Source of the DNA: CAYJAZ01 sp964371865
GTDB lineage: Bacteria; Desulfobacterota; Desulfovibrionia; Desulfovibrionales; Desulfovibrionaceae
Assembly: GCA_964371865.1 (NCBI GenBank)
Contig: CAYJOR010000003.1
Span: 1-64,000, forward strand
DNA length: 64,000 bases
Reading direction: 5' to 3'
Below the pieces are notes generated by a model. The model was not told the origin of the DNA. It ran no database searches and saw nothing but the letters and a program-made list of their open reading frames with translations. The position numbers and the translations under genes are program-made. Below are positions 1-7,639 of the stretch, piece after piece; within the stretch, counting starts at the first letter, position 1; each line of letters opens with the position of its first letter.

Positions 1-131
1 GTATCTTTGGATTTTCATATTTATGGGAGGCAGAGGGATTATGGTTTGCAGTGCCGGTAGCAGAATTTCTTACACTAAGTGTGGTTTTTTACTATCTAAA
101 AATTTTGAGAAAAGAGAAAAATTTGATATAA
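1..131 (+). CDS. C-terminal end of a MATE-family efflux protein (partial)
   Basis: The third reading frame is open from the window edge to a TAA at 129-131 and encodes about 42 residues. A hydrophobic stretch with the pattern GLWFAVPVAEFLTL is followed by a basic tail. Glycine/tryptophan, then AxPxAEF and a last hydrophobic helix, is how the final transmembrane segment of many MATE (multi-antimicrobial extrusion) proteins looks. Only the last helix is visible, so substrate and length are unknown. The other two frames give no convincing protein. The call rests on a short match and could be another polytopic transporter. Confidence 0.5.
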   Translation, partial: IFGFSYLWEAEGLWFAVPVAEFLTLSVVFYYLKILRKEKNLI

Positions 132-190
132 AGTAGAATCTGCTAAAAGTTCTTGAACTTGGAAATATACTAAGAGATAGTTAAAAATAT

Positions 191-301
191 ATTATTCCAA
201 TTCATACGCATATAAAGATGTTTTTAAAGTAGACATTCTTGCATAATACTAAGACATTGATTTATTGATAATTGGTTTTAATGAAAAGGGACTTGGAGAG
301 A
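191..301 (+). repeat. Interspersed repeat copy R1 (diverged)
   Basis: About 110 bp resembling R2 (37956-38070) and R3 (63374-63490). Shared blocks in the same order are TTATTCCAATT, TATAAAG, GTTT, TAGA, CATTGATTTATTG, TTTTAATG and a purine-rich end. This is the most diverged of the three copies and lies in a 338-bp gene-free stretch between the MATE gene and the DUF2333 gene. Confidence 0.5.
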
Positions 302-339
302 GAAAACCTTAAAAAGTCATAAATTGCTTTAAAAAGGGT

Positions 340-353
340 GAAACACACCCTAG
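340..353 (-). repeat. Dispersed CTAG-motif copy (truncated)
   Basis: The minus strand reads CTAGGGTGTGTTTC, the first 14 bases of the dispersed motif described in the findings. The matching 3' half (TAAATTA) is absent. Confidence 0.45.
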
Positions 354-381
354 TTGACTTTAATTGAATTTGACTTATTAT
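354..381 (+). promoter_or_regulatory. Predicted sigma-70 promoter for the DUF2333 gene
   Basis: TTGACT at 354-359 and TATTAT at 376-381 are separated by 16 bp, about 90 bp before the preferred ATG. Pattern only. Confidence 0.45.
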
Positions 382-469
382 GGTTTAGTATGTGCTTTCT
401 TAAAAGCATATTTTAGAATCCTATCTCAACTTGAATCGGAATTTTGATAATAAACAAAAGGTGGTACTT

Positions 470-1447
470 ATGGTAAAAGACTTTTTTAACGGATTTAAAA
501 AGAAAGATCCAAATCAACTCCCAATGGCAGATCAAGATTGTGAATGCCACTATTTCAGAAACTTTCTCTCAATAGTAGCAAGCCAAGCTATTTTGTTATT
601 CCTTGTAGTGTTCGTAATTTGGGGAAGCCAAAAACTCTATACAATGGCTGATCAAGCTGTTTTTGAAAAACCTTATGCGGTTACAGCTACAAGTGAATCA
701 ACTGAACAAGAAAAAGGTGTTGAACTTATAAATGCAATCACAAATCAATTAAAATATGAACTTGACTCAGTTTTTGGTTGGTCAGCAAATGATATTATAT
801 TCAATAAGTATGTTTTAGATAATAGAGCTTATCGTCAATTCGGTGTGTATAATGCAACGAAAACAATCCTCGATTTCTATTCAACTGATATTGCTAAACT
901 TGGCAGCAGCGACCGTGAAAATGAAGATTTATACTCTTCACGCATGAATCACATGGCATTAAGCCCATCACGCTGGGGAATACTCTTTATTCCATCGGCT
1001 GAATCTTCTTATCGAAACGGCTTAAACCTTATTGAAAAATATAAAAATGATGTTCTAGCTGGAAACGCAATCTATAATCTAAGACCGGATGATATTTATA
1101 ATGCTTTTGAATTAATATTAGGTGATAGACTGCTCGGTTATGCGATTGGGTCACTTCAATCATCAAGCGTAGATTCTTTCTCAAGCGTAGATAATAATAT
1201 TTATGAAGTTCAAGGGATGGCTCTTGTAATTAGAGATTTCTTTGAGGCTCTCTATATTTTATATCCTGAAATTACAGGAAAAAATAATGCTCAAAACTAT
1301 GAAAGCGCTATGAGCTATCTTGATAAAATTTGTACTTACAATCCGCTTGTAGTAACAAATACATTCAACTCACCGGAACTAATTATTTCTTATCTTTTAT
1401 TTGCTAGAAATAGAATTGAAGATATTAAAGAAAGTATTAGAATCTAA
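470..1447 (+). CDS. DUF2333-family inner-membrane protein
   Basis: A 325-residue protein with one predicted transmembrane helix (about residues 35-57) after a short charged cytoplasmic tail. A long soluble, probably periplasmic, domain follows, containing ELDSVFGWSANDIIF and LDNRAYRQFG. The first block of that domain is what I associate with DUF2333 proteins of proteobacteria, whose function is not known. I chose the ATG at 470 because AGGTGG lies just upstream. The open frame extends to a TTG at 431, but that start has no ribosome binding site. The gene is monocistronic, with a promoter candidate at 354-381 and a strong bidirectional terminator downstream. Confidence 0.6.
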   Translation: MVKDFFNGFKKKDPNQLPMADQDCECHYFRNFLSIVASQAILLFLVVFVIWGSQKLYTMADQAVFEKPYAVTATSESTEQEKGVELINAITNQLKYELDSVFGWSANDIIFNKYVLDNRAYRQFGVYNATKTILDFYSTDIAKLGSSDRENEDLYSSRMNHMALSPSRWGILFIPSAESSYRNGLNLIEKYKNDVLAGNAIYNLRPDDIYNAFELILGDRLLGYAIGSLQSSSVDSFSSVDNNIYEVQGMALVIRDFFEALYILYPEITGKNNAQNYESAMSYLDKICTYNPLVVTNTFNSPELIISYLLFARNRIEDIKESIRI

Positions 1448-1500
1448 GCTACACTTCAAAATTAAAGCATTTTATCAAGTAGATAAATATGACTGAATAA

Positions 1501-1540
1501 AAAACTTCCATCAAATCCTTAAGATCTGATGGAAGTTTTT
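1501..1540. terminator. Bidirectional intrinsic terminator
   Basis: ACTTCCATCA (from 1504) pairs with TGATGGAAGT (from 1527), with A-run and T-run flanks on both sides. It serves the convergent DUF2333 gene and the FIST/EAL/GGDEF gene. Confidence 0.85.
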
Positions 1541-1593
1541 TTGTAACTAATTATACATTATATTCAAAATTTTCTAGGCTATGGTAATACATC

Positions 1594-4500
1594 CTAACTT
1601 ATAATTTCTTTTGAAAATAAATACTTATTCTTTCCTTCACGTTTAGCGTCATAAAGAGTATTATCCGCTTCAATCATAAGTTCTTCGTATGATCTTTCGT
1701 TTTCAGTTATCATAACAATTCCGGCACTTGCACTTACGATAGTGAGATCCACACCACCAAGGACAATATTTTTAATGTTTGCAAATAACTTGTCAAATGT
1801 TTGCTCAACCTCAACTTTACCACCAACACTGCTTAGGAAAAGAACAAATTCATCTCCGCCAAGACGCCCAAGAATACTACCCGGTTTTATTGAAAGCTTT
1901 AAGGCTGACACAAAAGATTGCAGATATATATCGCCGGTATTATGTCCATAAGTATCATTTATATATTTAAAGTTATCAATATCAATAATTGCAAGAGCGT
2001 GAATAGTACCTTTTTGATTTTGTGTAGAGATTATGTTGCTGACTTTTTCAATTGCAGTAGCACGACTGTAAGTGCCTGTTAATGAATCTTTTTCTATGCT
2101 AAGCTGTAAGCTGTTACTGAGTGATTGACTTGCCTCTAAAGTATCTATTAATACTTTTTTATGTTTATTGAAAATATTAGTTAAAGACGCAAAGTATATA
2201 CCATAAAGAACTGTAATAAAAGCAATAAGCATAAAAGTGCTTCTATTATTCGTTTTTAGCATTTGTGAGTTTATTTCTGCTAATACAATGCTTACAATAC
2301 ACCAATCAGTATTTGGAATTCTAACCATAACGGCAGAACGTTCTTTACCCGCAAGCATGTAGTTTAATAAAACAGTTTTACCATTATACATGTCTTGCTT
2401 AATCGATTCTGTTGTATGACCATTGAAGATTTCGAGTGAGCCTATAAAATCATACATATCACCGCTTGTAAAGGCATTTTCACTTCGCCCACTGAGATGA
2501 ATAGGAACTCCATCTACTTGACTTATATGATAAAAAGCTTCACCACCAAAACTCTTAAGAGCAAGAAGTTTTGAAATATCTTCAACTTTATAAGTTCCAT
2601 AAACTTCACCGATTTTTTTGTCATCTAAATAGAGGCTAGAGCTAAAAATTAGAAGTTTCTCCCCATTAGAGTTTTTAACTATAGGAAGCATTTCTACTTC
2701 ATTCCCTGAAGTTTTAGCATAAATTTCTTCTATAGGAACATTGAGCAAATTGCCTCTCCCATCAATAGCAGGTGAGCCATTATAGGAAACATACGTAGCA
2801 TTAAACTTTGATGCTTCATTTAATGCTAAAAGTTCTTTCATGGCAGATGCCTCACTGTCTAAGTGGGTGTTATGATTTGAAATCGCTGCTGCTATAATTT
2901 TAAGTGAAATTTTTGACTCATCTGAAAAGAGAGAAACTTTATCGGATATACCAGTTGCAATTTCAATTAAAAAGCTATCGTTTATTCGTTTAAATTCATT
3001 CTGATTATAATTTACGTAGTAAACCACTGAAACAAGAGTTAATAAAACAACAAGAAAACCACATAAATACAGGAGTAAATTATCCTGATTAACGCTATTT
3101 TTATTGAAAAGTTCTTCTTCATAACCATTTTCTTTTTCAAAATTTTTCTGACATTTAGAAAGATTTTCATCTGATATAACAATAAGTTCAGAGAATGGCA
3201 TTGGTTTAGAGAAGAAATAACCTTGCGAGAAGTGGACACCACTTTGAATGAGTAACTTTTGAGTTGAAGCTGTTTCTACAAATTCAGCAATGAGCTCAAC
3301 CTTCATTTTTTCGCCCATGAAAGCAATACTATTTAGTATGTGACTATAGTTAAAGTCAGTTCCTAAAAGTTTTGTAAGTGATCCATTTATTTTGAGAAAA
3401 TCTACTTCTAAGTTTCCAAATTCTATAAAGTTTGAATAGCCGGCACCAAAGTCATCTACAGCTATTTTACAGCCAAATTGTTTCAATTTAAGGATGAAGT
3501 TTCTTAACAAATCTAAATCAGTGAATGCTTCTGTTTCTAAAAGCTCAAAAACAAAATATTCAGGGTGCGGCATTTCTTCAAGCAATCCGAATACAACTGT
3601 TCTAAATTTTTCTGATAAAATGTCATAAGCAGAAATATTTAAAGTAATTGTTTCGCGTCTATTTTTGAAAAGTTCAAAAACCTTAGTCACCATACCCAGA
3701 CTTAATGAAAGATAAAGATCATATTTTTTTGCTATGTCCATAAAATCATTAGGAAAAAGCATTCTGCCGTCTGGATGCTGAAGTCTCATAAGGGCTTCAT
3801 ACATGCGGAAACAATTTGTTTTATTGTCGTAAATACCTTGAAAGTAAGGGATTATTGCATTTGTTTTTATGATTTGATTGAGTGCGGCAACCATTTGAAA
3901 TTCTGCATGTAGAGTATCTACTTCTGAATCTTCTTTATCGCACTGATAGAATCTTTTTTCTTCTATTTTCAAGTTTTTTAAGCTTGAAGCATCAAGAAGT
4001 TGCTGAATTGTAAGACCTTGTAAAGTAAAAGTAAAGTTATTGAAGCAGTGTGCTTTACCATCTAAAAGATTTTCGCTTCCGCAATTTGTTTGGATAGATT
4101 TTACTATGTTAATGAAGGCCGTTTCAGATAGTTTTTCTTCAACTACGAAAAAGAATCGAGCAGAATCGTACCTATAAAAATTAAAGTTGTATTGCGGATA
4201 TTGTTTTTTTATAAAGTTGAAAACATTTTTTCTGTTTTCGTGTGCGAATTTTTCAAATTCTTCTTCACCTAAAAGATAAAGATGTCTTTCATAATCTTCA
4301 ATAGATATAAGACATATTTTATGCTTTTTTATTTCTGCTTGTTTTTTGAGGAATTCAGGAATTGTTTTAAAATTTTCATCAGTAATTTTTTTAAATCTAT
4401 CTTTTACTTCTTCTTCATAACGGATTAAGGATGAAAAAATATCTGCTTTTTCAATACCTTCTGATTGAATGTTATTTCTTAGGTGTTGTATGAAGTCATC

Positions 4501-5694
4501 ATTTGCTTTAAGAAGAAAATCTATTGAATCGAAGACAGCTAAATTTGGTTCAATGTGTATTGCTTTTTCAGCAAGTGTAAAGAATACGGATGAACCATTG
4601 AGTAGCTGAACTTTGTCATTTTCAGTTCCAATTTCTCCAAGCGTAAATGCTCCACAAATATTATTATTTTTGAATGCTTGCAGTTCCCACTTTGCTATAT
4701 TCGAGGATAGTGATTTTCTAAATATACACGAATAGCAGAAAATCATTTCAGCTGATATCATTTGAAGGTGGTGGCAAGTCTCTTGTAGTTCTTCTACGCT
4801 GCTTATAGGACTTATATATCCTATACGTATTTTTTGTCCTGAATCTAAATGTGAGTAGTAAGATCTTATTTTATTCGTTTCCTTTTCGTATCGAATATAG
4901 CAGATAGATGAACTATAACCATCTAAAACCAAAGGGAAATGTAGTAAAATATCGGTATTTACGGCAGTTGTCCAGTCGTCATTTTCTGTAAATTTAGTTA
5001 ATCCAAGTTTATCAGAAAACCATTGAAGAGCGGGGATGTTGTCAACTTCTTCAATATATTCATCTTGTGTTTTTGTAATAGTATAAGTTTCGCTTATTGC
5101 AGGGTGCCCATTTATGATATTAGAATGTGCTAGCACAAAGTCACTGCTAATGTAAGTTACGAGATATGCACTTCTATAGAATCCGTGTTCGTCAAAAAGG
5201 AAAGAGTCAACAGTTCCATCGGGTTGCATATTTCCGCAAACACCGCCCACAAAGCGGACTTCAGGTAGAAGACTAGTAAGAACATTTGAAATCTCTATTA
5301 TATCACGTCTAGTTATATCTAGGTGTAATATTGCAAACTCAGTAGGGAAAGTTTTTGAAGCATCAGCAATAGATTCAGCGACTTCTTTTGCGTTTAAATC
5401 TTTTGTAGTTCTTATTTGAGAATAGATTTTTCCATGTTCAAATTCTCTTATAGAAATGAGAGTTTCATGTTCAAATATTTCACCATTGTAGATAACTCCG
5501 GAAGATGAACTACCATTAATGACTGCGTAAGGTAAAATTTCTTTTATTTTTTTAGCTAGTTCAAAACATTCTACGTCTTTTAATGAGCTTGAGTATATAG
5601 AAATAAGACATTGACACTTACTATTTAATTTATTTTGCTTTATCCATGATGCGAATGATTCAAAATTATCATATAAGGTATTATATATTTTCAT
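1594..5694 (-). CDS. FIST-(GGDEF-like)-EAL-TM-Cache-TM-GGDEF signalling protein
   Basis: A 1366-residue cyclic-di-GMP signalling protein. Residues ~10-390 form FIST N and C domains (a cytosolic small-ligand sensor). Residues ~430-600 look like a degenerate GGDEF, with RYDSARFFF where RLGGDEF would be. An EAL phosphodiesterase domain follows (EALMR ~633, NIS, ELLETE, DDFGAGYS ~746, KINGS, AEFVE, QGYFFSKP ~825) with all catalytic positions apparently present. A helix at ~870-890, a Cache-like periplasmic domain and a second helix at ~1150-1168 lead to a C-terminal GGDEF domain with intact GGDEF at 1279-1283. The RxxD inhibitory site is missing (KPGS there). It could therefore both make and break c-di-GMP, sensing one signal inside and another outside. 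The ATG has GAGG six bases upstream. FIST and Cache ligands are unknown. Confidence 0.85.
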   Translation of the reverse strand: MKIYNTLYDNFESFASWIKQNKLNSKCQCLISIYSSSLKDVECFELAKKIKEILPYAVINGSSSSGVIYNGEIFEHETLISIREFEHGKIYSQIRTTKDLNAKEVAESIADASKTFPTEFAILHLDITRRDIIEISNVLTSLLPEVRFVGGVCGNMQPDGTVDSFLFDEHGFYRSAYLVTYISSDFVLAHSNIINGHPAISETYTITKTQDEYIEEVDNIPALQWFSDKLGLTKFTENDDWTTAVNTDILLHFPLVLDGYSSSICYIRYEKETNKIRSYYSHLDSGQKIRIGYISPISSVEELQETCHHLQMISAEMIFCYSCIFRKSLSSNIAKWELQAFKNNNICGAFTLGEIGTENDKVQLLNGSSVFFTLAEKAIHIEPNLAVFDSIDFLLKANDDFIQHLRNNIQSEGIEKADIFSSLIRYEEEVKDRFKKITDENFKTIPEFLKKQAEIKKHKICLISIEDYERHLYLLGEEEFEKFAHENRKNVFNFIKKQYPQYNFNFYRYDSARFFFVVEEKLSETAFINIVKSIQTNCGSENLLDGKAHCFNNFTFTLQGLTIQQLLDASSLKNLKIEEKRFYQCDKEDSEVDTLHAEFQMVAALNQIIKTNAIIPYFQGIYDNKTNCFRMYEALMRLQHPDGRMLFPNDFMDIAKKYDLYLSLSLGMVTKVFELFKNRRETITLNISAYDILSEKFRTVVFGLLEEMPHPEYFVFELLETEAFTDLDLLRNFILKLKQFGCKIAVDDFGAGYSNFIEFGNLEVDFLKINGSLTKLLGTDFNYSHILNSIAFMGEKMKVELIAEFVETASTQKLLIQSGVHFSQGYFFSKPMPFSELIVISDENLSKCQKNFEKENGYEEELFNKNSVNQDNLLLYLCGFLVVLLTLVSVVYYVNYNQNEFKRINDSFLIEIATGISDKVSLFSDESKISLKIIAAAISNHNTHLDSEASAMKELLALNEASKFNATYVSYNGSPAIDGRGNLLNVPIEEIYAKTSGNEVEMLPIVKNSNGEKLLIFSSSLYLDDKKIGEVYGTYKVEDISKLLALKSFGGEAFYHISQVDGVPIHLSGRSENAFTSGDMYDFIGSLEIFNGHTTESIKQDMYNGKTVLLNYMLAGKERSAVMVRIPNTDWCIVSIVLAEINSQMLKTNNRSTFMLIAFITVLYGIYFASLTNIFNKHKKVLIDTLEASQSLSNSLQLSIEKDSLTGTYSRATAIEKVSNIISTQNQKGTIHALAIIDIDNFKYINDTYGHNTGDIYLQSFVSALKLSIKPGSILGRLGGDEFVLFLSSVGGKVEVEQTFDKLFANIKNIVLGGVDLTIVSASAGIVMITENERSYEELMIEADNTLYDAKREGKNKYLFSKEIIS

Positions 5695-5721
5695 TTGTGC
5701 CTCAAGCTGGTAGAATATTTA

Positions 5722-5874
5722 CTAGGGTGCGTTCCTAAATTAAGAGTTTTTGTTGTTTTTGCAAGTATTAAGTCAAGTTTTTATGATACTAAGTATAAAA
5801 ACGGCATTATTTTCATGCAAAATCACTTTGCTGATGTGTAGAACACAAAAGGATTAATTTAGAAACATATTCAG
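5722..5874. mobile_element. MITE-like element with ~20-bp inverted ends
   Basis: The left end at 5722-5743 (CTAGGGTGCGTTCCTAAATTAA with its first two bases as target) and the right end at 5854-5874 (TTAATTTAGAAACATATTCAG) are inverted copies of the dispersed motif, matching at 13 of the inner 17 bases. The 110-bp interior has no reading frame of note. The element fills most of the 379-bp space upstream of the divergent FIST and HAD genes, so it may carry or disrupt promoter elements. No transposase is present in the window. Confidence 0.5.
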
Positions 5875-6073
5875 AAAAATCATCAAATATGAACTAAGTA
5901 TCGTATGATTAATCGTTCGATAAGTAGCATAGTCAAGGATAATTAGCAAGAATTATTTTGAGAATTAGTTCACATACGGTAACTATTTTTCACTTTGGGA
6001 GTAAAAGTTGACTAATAAATGCTATGATGTTAATTTATATATGTATAAAGTATAAATATATAAAGGAATATCT

Positions 6074-6694
6074 ATGAAATCAATTATTTGGGATGTTGAC
6101 GGAACACTATTAGAATCAGAAGCAGGAATCATAGCTTGCTATAAATATGCAGTAAAAACTTTAGGACTTAAATCTGATAATGAAGTAGATTACACTTCAT
6201 TTATCGGAATAATGCCACAAGAAGCATTTAAATATAGCTTTAATCTTTCTGACGAACAAGCGCAAGAGGCAACAGATGTTTTCAGAGTGCATTATAAAGA
6301 AAAACAGATATTTAATGCTTCTCTATATGATGGCGTTGTGGCAGTGCTTGAGGAATTTCATAAGCGCGGATATAAACAAGCTGTTGCCACAAATAAAAGA
6401 GGGGATTTTGCTAAAGAAATCTGTGAACATTTTGGAATTGCAAAATATTTTACAGCAATATGGGGTGCAGATTTCAAAGGGACTCTTACAAAAGCTGATC
6501 TTATAGCACTTTGCTTAAAAGATCTTGAAGTTACTGATAAATCTACTGCGCTTATGATTGGCGATACGCACGTTGATAAAGATGGTGCTGCAAAATGTGA
6601 AGTACCTTTCCTTCCTGTGCATTATGGTATTGGGGATTTAGAATCTGAATGTAAAGTTGAAAAACCTATTGATATATTAAGATATGTTTCATAA
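6074..6694 (+). CDS. HAD-family hydrolase, phosphoglycolate phosphatase-like
   Basis: A 206-residue haloacid dehalogenase-superfamily phosphatase. Motif I is DVDGTL at the N terminus (nucleophile and acid/base Asp), motif II is ATNKRG with the Thr, motif III is the Lys in KGTLTKADL, and motif IV is GDTHVDKDGA. A helical cap between motifs I and II gives the subclass C1 layout of Gph/PpaX. The likely reaction is dephosphorylation of a small phosphorylated metabolite. Phosphoglycolate is the usual default, but the substrate cannot be read from sequence. AAAGGAAT precedes the ATG. The gene stands alone, with a hairpin at 6721-6741 as terminator. Confidence 0.8.
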   Translation: MKSIIWDVDGTLLESEAGIIACYKYAVKTLGLKSDNEVDYTSFIGIMPQEAFKYSFNLSDEQAQEATDVFRVHYKEKQIFNASLYDGVVAVLEEFHKRGYKQAVATNKRGDFAKEICEHFGIAKYFTAIWGADFKGTLTKADLIALCLKDLEVTDKSTALMIGDTHVDKDGAAKCEVPFLPVHYGIGDLESECKVEKPIDILRYVS

Positions 6695-6720
6695 AATTTA
6701 AATATAGATTTATAATAAAA

Positions 6721-6741
6721 AGGGGAGATTTTCTCTCCCCT
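6721..6741 (+). terminator. Hairpin terminator after the HAD gene
   Basis: AGGGGAGA (6721-6728) pairs with TCTCCCCT (6734-6741) around a 5-base loop, followed by CACTTTTTAT. The T-tract is interrupted. Confidence 0.65.
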
Positions 6742-6788
6742 CACTTTTTATACTGTGAGAAATTGAAAAACCTCATTAGGAGGATTGT

Positions 6789-6989
6789 ATGCCAAAATCA
6801 CAAGAAGTAATAGAAAAAAAGTCTGAAAAGCAAGATAACGCTAAAGATATAAAAAAGTCTGAAAAGCAAGATAACGCTAAAGATATAAAAAATTCTGAAA
6901 AATCAAGTTTTGACTTAGAAGGCGAACATCTACCGCATGCTGATATGGAATTCTATGAAAAATGGTATCGTGGCTGTTGTGATGACTAA
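6789..6989 (+). CDS. Small lysine-rich protein with internal 12-residue tandem repeat
   Basis: A 66-residue protein I do not recognise. The N-terminal half is highly charged and contains two perfect copies of KSEKQDNAKDIK, encoded by an exact 36-bp tandem duplication (period confirmed by gtctg at 6821 and 6857). The C-terminal 26 residues are unlike the repeat: FDLEGEHLPHADMEFY, then KWYRGCCDD with a vicinal Cys pair. A good AGGAGG-type ribosome site just upstream (TAGGAGGATTGT) and an ATG support expression. No signal peptide or membrane segment is visible. The sharp contrast between a disordered repeat arm and a compact aromatic/Cys tail suggests the tail is the functional part, possibly a docking or metal-binding peptide. 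Confidence 0.6.
   Translation: MPKSQEVIEKKSEKQDNAKDIKKSEKQDNAKDIKNSEKSSFDLEGEHLPHADMEFYEKWYRGCCDD
6817..6886 (+). repeat. 36-bp tandem repeat, two copies
   Basis: Exact duplication inside the 66-codon gene, in frame (12 codons). A third, partial unit follows as AATTCTGAAAAA. It is the kind of tract that expands or contracts by slippage. Confidence 0.8.
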
Positions 6990-7012
6990 TCTCTATTTCT
7001 ATAAATAGAGAT
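6989..7012. terminator. Perfect 10-bp hairpin spanning two convergent stop codons
   Basis: ATCTCTATTT (6989-6998), loop CTAT, then AAATAGAGAT (7003-7012). The plus-strand TAA (6987-6989) touches the left arm and the minus-strand TAG (6999-7001) lies in the loop. There is no T-run on either side, so termination is not assured. Confidence 0.45.
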
Positions 7013-7493
7013 CTAAGGCGTCCGCGTAGTTTGAGCCATCATTGTATGGCTTTGTATATCTAGATATTTTTTCCGCAGTTTCTCTATTTGATATATTGCT
7101 ATCATGCGGTTTTAGAGTAACAACTCCATCATGAACAGGATTTACGTTTCCTTTTTTTATGTCTGCTTTTTGCTCTGTTAAATTTGTAGTATGATTTATT
7201 TCTATATTTTTATTTTCTTGCAATAATTCAATAAATTTATTTTCTAATTCTTCTTCACCTTGTACGCGATTTTCAATAAGAGCTTCAGATAAATCAAAAT
7301 CTGTTTTATCTTTACTTACTTGTGATGTTTCATCAGTAGGCAAAAAAGTTTCAGAAATTGTTAAATCGTCTTTTGTTAGCTCTTCAAATATACTATTTTT
7401 AAAGGAATTATTTTCCTCTATCTTAGTTGAAGGTAAAACAGGATTTACACCTAAAATACTAATATTTTCAGCTATTTTATTATTTATTTGCAT
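6999..7493 (-). CDS. Hypothetical protein, 164 residues
   Basis: I do not recognise this protein. It is acidic, polar and low in hydrophobic segments, with no signal peptide or transmembrane helix. Long stretches of Glu/Asp/Asn/Thr suggest disorder across residues ~20-125. The C terminus is more regular: ETAEKISRYTKPY, then DGSNYADALDLYL. The start is supported by AGGTGGAG six bases before the ATG. The stop codon lies in a hairpin shared with the convergent small gene, ten bases away. A small regulatory or export-substrate protein is possible, but nothing shows it. Confidence 0.55.
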   Translation of the reverse strand: MQINNKIAENISILGVNPVLPSTKIEENNSFKNSIFEELTKDDLTISETFLPTDETSQVSKDKTDFDLSEALIENRVQGEEELENKFIELLQENKNIEINHTTNLTEQKADIKKGNVNPVHDGVVTLKPHDSNISNRETAEKISRYTKPYNDGSNYADALDLYL

Positions 7494-7571
7494 AGCTCCA
7501 CCTCTATAAAAAATTTATATCAGTAGGTTACATGCAAGATATATTCCATTTTTTTCTATGAAAGCGAATAC

Positions 7572-7608
7572 AAAAAAAAGGAAGTAGAACCCTTATGGCA
7601 CTACTTCC
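7572..7608 (-). terminator. Intrinsic terminator of assT
   Basis: Read on the minus strand, GGAAGTAG...CTACTTCC (arms 7601-7608 and 7580-7587) is followed by eight T residues (7572-7579). Confidence 0.85.
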
Positions 7609-7639
7609 CTTCAAAAGATTTTAGTTTACATCGATAAAA

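Noticed and set aside
6008..6036. TTGACT at 6008 as promoter of the HAD gene
   Set aside because: The best -10 (TATGAT) is only 9 bp away and other hexamers are weak, so no promoter is claimed.
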